From contig JAOXRU010000152.1 in NCBI GenBank assembly GCA_025800395.1, positions 1-36,191 on the forward strand: 36,191 bases of DNA, in the 5' to 3' direction. Every line of letters begins with the position of its first letter. Position 1 is the first letter of the stretch. Source of the DNA: Flavobacteriaceae bacterium (lineage in GTDB: Bacteria > Bacteroidota > Bacteroidia > Flavobacteriales > Flavobacteriaceae). A model generated the notes under the pieces. It was given only the letters and a program-made list of their open reading frames with translations, ran no database searches and was not told where the DNA came from. Positions 33,331-36,191 of the stretch are shown piece by piece. The position numbers were made by a program, and so were the translations under genes.

Positions 33331-33506
33331 AAATTGTTTTTTTGTTAAAAATAGGCCTTTTAAATTTATTTAAACTTACTTTGTTTCTCCTTTTGGTAAT
33401 TCGCTCGTATTGGGAGGCATAAAGAGCACATATTTTATCGGAGCAGCAAGAGTATTTCCTATTTCAAGGGAACATACAAATACCGCTACTCTAAAATGGA
33501 AAGAAC

Positions 33507-33854
33507 ATGAAAAAAATCTACTATTTAAAGACTTGTGATACTTGTAAACGCATTATTAAAGAACTTAATGGATTAGAAGGTTTTATTTTTCAGGATATTA
33601 AATCGGAAGCCATTACTGTAGAACAAGTTGAAGAGATGCAAGCCTTAAGTGGTAGCTACGAGGCACTCTTTAGCAAAAGAGCAAAACTATACCAAGAACG
33701 CAATTTAAAAAACGAAACCTTAGAAGAAACCGACTACAAGGCATTTCTCTTGGAGCACTATACCTTTCTTAAACGTCCTGTAATTATAACAGACAACCAG
33801 ATATTTATAGGCAACAGCAAAAAGGTTGTAGCGGCAGCCAAAGCAATACTATGA
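33507..33854 (+). CDS. ArsC/Spx-family thioredoxin-fold protein
   Basis: 115 residues, typical for the ArsC/Spx/YffB family. The N-terminus has a CxxC motif (Cys10 and Cys13 in KTCDTCKR), followed by the family's helix and the FLKRPVIITDNQIFIGN block with the conserved RP. Real arsenate reductases of this fold use one Cys with Arg residues. The CxxC here is more like Spx/MgsR, but Spx is a Firmicutes transcription factor. No arsenic genes are nearby, so the substrate is open. The stop overlaps the next ATG (ATGA), so it is coupled to the EamA transporter. Confidence 0.85.
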   Translation: MKKIYYLKTCDTCKRIIKELNGLEGFIFQDIKSEAITVEQVEEMQALSGSYEALFSKRAKLYQERNLKNETLEETDYKAFLLEHYTFLKRPVIITDNQIFIGNSKKVVAAAKAIL

Positions 33855-34753
33855 ATAACCGTACACTTGCATTATTAGCTGCTTTTGGAGCAACTACAAT
33901 TTACGGCATTAACCATACGGTTGCCAAAGGCATTATGCCTAATTATATGACCGCTTTTGGATTGGTGCAATTGAGGCTTGTAGGTGCAACCATCTTGTTT
34001 TTTGTAATGGGATTTTTTGGTCCCAAAGAAAAAATAGAAGGACGAGACTGGAGGTATATCTTAGTTTGTGCCTTTTTTGGCATGTTTGTAAATATGTTTT
34101 CCTTTTTTAAAGGATTAGAATTAAGCACGCCTATTAATAGTGCCGTACTGGTTACTACTTCTCCTATTTTGGTGGCTGCTTTTTCTGCTTTGCTTATTAA
34201 AGAAAAACTATCTCGGTACAAAATTATTGGTATTCTTATGGGTTTTGTTGGTGCCATACTTTTGGTGGTATATGGTGCAGAAGTAAGGCAAGACGCTCCT
34301 AATATTCCCTTAGGAAACGCTTTGTTTTTGCTTAATGCCGCAGTATACGGCTTGTATTTGGTGCTCGTAAAAAGACTATTGCAAAAATACCACCCCTTTA
34401 GTATTATGAAATGGTTGTTTCTGGTGGGCTTTATATACGCCCTACCTATAGGACTGCGCGATTTGTTACAAACCAACTGGCAAGCCATACCTTTAGATAT
34501 TGCATGGCGTATTGCCTTTGTGGTAATTGGCACTACTTTTTTTACGTACCTATTTAATATTTTTGCATTAAACCAACTTAAAGCTAGTACGGTAAGTGCT
34601 TTTATTTATTTACAACCAGTATTTGGTATTGTATTTGCGCTGGCAAGCGGAAAAGATGCTTTGTCTCCCATAAAACTTGGTGCTACAGCCATGGTATTGG
34701 TTGGCTTATATTTGGTAAGCAGTAGAAAGCTTAACCAACAGGCGATCTCGTAA
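33851..34753 (+). CDS. EamA/DMT-family transporter
   Basis: 300 residues with about ten hydrophobic helices in two homologous halves (EamA domains, about 5-140 and 155-290). Seen: ATTIYGINHTVAKGIMP in the first helix, GLELSTPINSAVLVTTSPILVAAFSALLIKEKLS closing the first half, and LNQLKASTVSAFIYLQPVFGIVFA with KLGATAMVLVGLYLV closing the second. The inner-membrane DMT superfamily exports metabolites such as amino acids; the cargo cannot be read. The start overlaps the ArsC-like gene by 4 bases. Confidence 0.92.
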   Translation: MNNRTLALLAAFGATTIYGINHTVAKGIMPNYMTAFGLVQLRLVGATILFFVMGFFGPKEKIEGRDWRYILVCAFFGMFVNMFSFFKGLELSTPINSAVLVTTSPILVAAFSALLIKEKLSRYKIIGILMGFVGAILLVVYGAEVRQDAPNIPLGNALFLLNAAVYGLYLVLVKRLLQKYHPFSIMKWLFLVGFIYALPIGLRDLLQTNWQAIPLDIAWRIAFVVIGTTFFTYLFNIFALNQLKASTVSAFIYLQPVFGIVFALASGKDALSPIKLGATAMVLVGLYLVSSRKLNQQAIS

Positions 34754-34812
34754 AAAAATAGGTTTTTGTAGTACGCTATACTCCCATTTTTAGTGAAATG
34801 GCTACTTCTTTT

Positions 34813-34841
34813 AAGGGCATTTTAAACTAGAAATGGTGTTA
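34813..34841 (+). repeat. Dispersed hairpin repeat, copy 1
   Basis: Contains TTAAACTAGAAATGGTGTTA, differing from copies 2 and 3 by one base in this core. The following bases ATTACCTATTT pair back: AAAT with ATTT and GGT with ACC. So the stem is kept although the loop sequence has changed. Confidence 0.7.
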
Positions 34842-35082
34842 TTACCTATTTAGACGTTAAGATGTGTCCTCCTTGTTAAACTGCACAAAATTACCCATTA
34901 AGTACAAATTTATTTTGTTTTTTTGCGTGGTATCATACCTAAAACCGCCCTAAAAGGTGGTTAGCTAGGCTAGAGAGGCAGAAGCTCTATTGTAGGCCTT
35001 TGGGTCTAAGTGTTTAACGCGAGTTCGATATAACTTACGCACACAGTTTATTTTGATTTTCTTAGGCTAGGCGTGGCTTTAA

Positions 35083-35123
35083 AGGGTGTTTCTTGGAGTG
35101 ATATTAAACTAGAAATGGTATTA
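35083..35123 (+). repeat. Dispersed hairpin repeat, copy 2
   Basis: Contains GGAGTGATATTAAACTAG followed by AAATGGTATTA. GAAATGGTATT is answered just downstream by AATACTATTTC (to about 35135), giving an 11-bp stem. One of its pairs is G-U in plus-strand RNA. It ends 5 bases before the stop of the 35129-36067 gene, so the stem overlaps the end of that gene. Confidence 0.75.
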
Positions 35124-35128
35124 CAATA

Positions 35129-36067
35129 CTATTTCCGTTGTTTAAATGTTTGTATTACTGCTAATATATCTTTTCTAGCCTGAGGAAAATTGTTGTTATA
35201 AGTTCCTAAGAAAATATAATATCCCCCAGACTGATCCAATAAAATAAGCTGCAAAATAGATTCTTTCGGATCCATTTGTTTGGTAGCTTCTAACCGATAG
35301 CCTTCCAAGCCATCGAGTTGTACCGCTTCCGATTTACTATCGTTTATAATATAAGCATCTGGATATTGTTCCATGCGTCTTTTGCTAAACAATTGCAAAT
35401 TGGCAACAGTACCTTTGGCAAAAGATTTATCCATAATTAGACTTAGCTTATCTGGACTTTTGGTTGGAATTTCTTGGTCTCTATTTAACAACATTCCATT
35501 GCCGACTACAGAATGAAATTTCATATTTCCAATCTCTTCGTTTATGGTAAAAGAAAGTGCCTTTCGTGGATCTACATCGAGACTAGTATCGATGTAGGTG
35601 GTATGTATTGCAGATTTTATAGCATCGCCAACAACTTTGTCTTCTTTGGTATATATCCCATTAAGCATAGATGAAGAATTTTTGTTTCCATATACAAGTA
35701 TATACTTAAGAAAGTCGATTCCATTGGCCTTTTGCGCTACTTCTAAGGTTAGGGCATCTAAGCCAGCAATCTTATGTTTTTTGCTATGAAGTAATGTCAT
35801 CCCTTGTGCTTCCATGCGTATAGGATCGAACCCTTTTACTACTTCGTTAAACGGGCCTGGAATTTGCATATACATAATTATTTTACTGGCATCTTGTTGT
35901 TTCACGAATCCTTTATACATTGTAGAAGGTTCGAAAGATGCAGGTGGCACAAGGAATACATTGGTACCCTTTATTTGTTGATGGTCTTTTGTTTTTTTAA
36001 TAGGAAATTCTTGTGCAAAAACACTTAGTGCACAACCAAGTACCAAGCACAGCATTATATTCTTCAT
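35129..36067 (-). CDS. Secreted protein with two PsbP/DUF1795-like halves, function unknown
   Basis: 312 residues with a signal peptide ending VFAQ. I do not recognise a firm family. The protein seems to be an internal duplication. Around 100-160 it reads AGLDALTLEVAQ, FLKYILVYGN, GIYTKEDKVVGDAIKSAIHTTY. Around 253-310 it reads DGLEGYRLEATKQ, ILQLILLDQSGGYYIFLGTY, then a helix QARKDILAVIQTFKQ. Both halves thus have GL(D/E)-x-x-x-LE, two strands, then a terminal helix, the layout of PsbP/Mog1-like domains. Probably a periplasmic binding or scaffold protein. It is a single gene with its own -7 box. Confidence 0.6.
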   Translation of the reverse strand: MKNIMLCLVLGCALSVFAQEFPIKKTKDHQQIKGTNVFLVPPASFEPSTMYKGFVKQQDASKIIMYMQIPGPFNEVVKGFDPIRMEAQGMTLLHSKKHKIAGLDALTLEVAQKANGIDFLKYILVYGNKNSSSMLNGIYTKEDKVVGDAIKSAIHTTYIDTSLDVDPRKALSFTINEEIGNMKFHSVVGNGMLLNRDQEIPTKSPDKLSLIMDKSFAKGTVANLQLFSKRRMEQYPDAYIINDSKSEAVQLDGLEGYRLEATKQMDPKESILQLILLDQSGGYYIFLGTYNNNFPQARKDILAVIQTFKQRK

Positions 36068-36103
36068 AATTAATGTTTAAAGATAATTTGTTGGGGTGGG
36101 TTA

Positions 36104-36111
36104 CAAATCTA
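36104..36111 (-). promoter_or_regulatory. -7 box of the duplicated-domain secreted protein
   Basis: TAGATTTG on the minus strand is a perfect TAnnTTTG, 37 bases before the ATG. No TTG is found 17-23 bases further upstream. The remaining bases to the window edge show no gene. Confidence 0.5.
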
Positions 36112-36191
36112 AGAAAAATTATATTCTTTAAGATAGTTGTCTGTTCCTGAAGCAAAAGATCTAAAGCGAAGTTAAAAACCCTATTCCAAGA

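Larger units (their letters stand above)
34754..35128. other. Non-coding region with two direct copies of the dispersed repeat
   Basis: 375 bases between two convergent genes. It holds repeat copies 1 (34813-34841) and 2 (35083-35123), in the same orientation and about 280 bases apart. It also has a small palindrome GGTATCATACC (34929-34939) and a hairpin AACCGCC / GGTGGTT (about 34943-34962) that includes a G-U pair in plus-strand RNA. No open frame of note, no tRNA, no transposase remnant. The stretch around 35005-35060 (GTTTAACGCGAGTTCGATAT and after) may belong to the same repeat family. Confidence 0.6.

Noticed and set aside
33943..34533. Minus-strand open frame of 196 codons antisense to the EamA transporter
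   Set aside because: The transporter frame has helices, family motifs and coupled translation with the ArsC-like gene; the antisense frame has none of these.
35005..35060. Possible tRNA-like GTTCGAT in the gap right of the EamA gene
   Set aside because: The motif resembles a T-loop, but no acceptor stem, D arm or anticodon arm can be built around it.
1..36191. CRISPR array, prophage, intact insertion sequence or defence island
   Set aside because: I found no regularly spaced repeats, no cas, transposase, integrase or phage structural motif in any frame, and the genes are mostly conserved housekeeping ones.

Overview
The window is chromosomal DNA of a member of the Bacteroidetes, almost certainly a marine-type Flavobacteriaceae. 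The evidence is the AT-rich composition, starts without Shine-Dalgarno sequences, several promoters matching the Bacteroidetes form TAnnTTTG with an upstream TTG, TonB-dependent receptors with an N-terminal carboxypeptidase-regulatory-like domain, many lipoproteins, a long IleRS2-type isoleucyl-tRNA synthetase and a TraR/DksA-like protein with a degenerate zinc site. I see no tRNA, rRNA, CRISPR array, phage gene or intact insertion sequence.

Layout. 1-57: N-terminus of a gene leaving the left edge. 210-5297 (minus): a unit of TonB-dependent receptor, a lipoprotein with four internal repeats, and a lipoprotein with two Ig-like domains plus an endonuclease I domain. It reads as an extracellular DNA (phosphate or nucleoside) scavenging locus, and its promoter carries four copies of a TTAACTT/AAGTTAA heptamer. 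5459-10160 (minus): tight operon DUF3108 protein, tryptophan 2,3-dioxygenase, M23 peptidase, pgi. 10523-11683: 4-hydroxyphenylpyruvate dioxygenase. 12008-16195 (minus): patatin/Omp85-like protein and uvrC, both with TTG starts. 16541-17251 (plus): a possible 32-residue membrane peptide, then 5-formyltetrahydrofolate cyclo-ligase, whose start codon lies in a perfect 16-bp inverted repeat. 17223-22457 (minus): lspA, a GIN-like secreted protein, a DksA-like protein, ileS. 22603-24537 (plus): TPR histidine kinase of the LytS/YehU type. 24547-28923 (minus): M14 carboxypeptidase, recO and a heme-type TonB receptor. 29305-31969 (minus): gdhA and a cystathionine gamma-synthase/lyase. 32117-36067: DUF3298 lipoprotein, DinB protein, ArsC-family protein plus EamA transporter, and a secreted protein with a duplicated domain.

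Most genes are housekeeping (DNA repair, translation, lipoprotein maturation, folate, glutamate and amino-acid catabolism). The points most worth a second look are: (i) the hairpin over the folate cyclo-ligase start with a possible leader peptide in front; (ii) the GIHH active-site signature in IleRS, the swapped GXHH form linked to extreme mupirocin tolerance; (iii) the receptor/repeat-lipoprotein/nuclease locus and its heptamer-array promoter; (iv) a short hairpin-forming repeat present three times in non-coding DNA; (v) three terminators whose stems close only in RNA of the transcribed strand because of G-U pairs.
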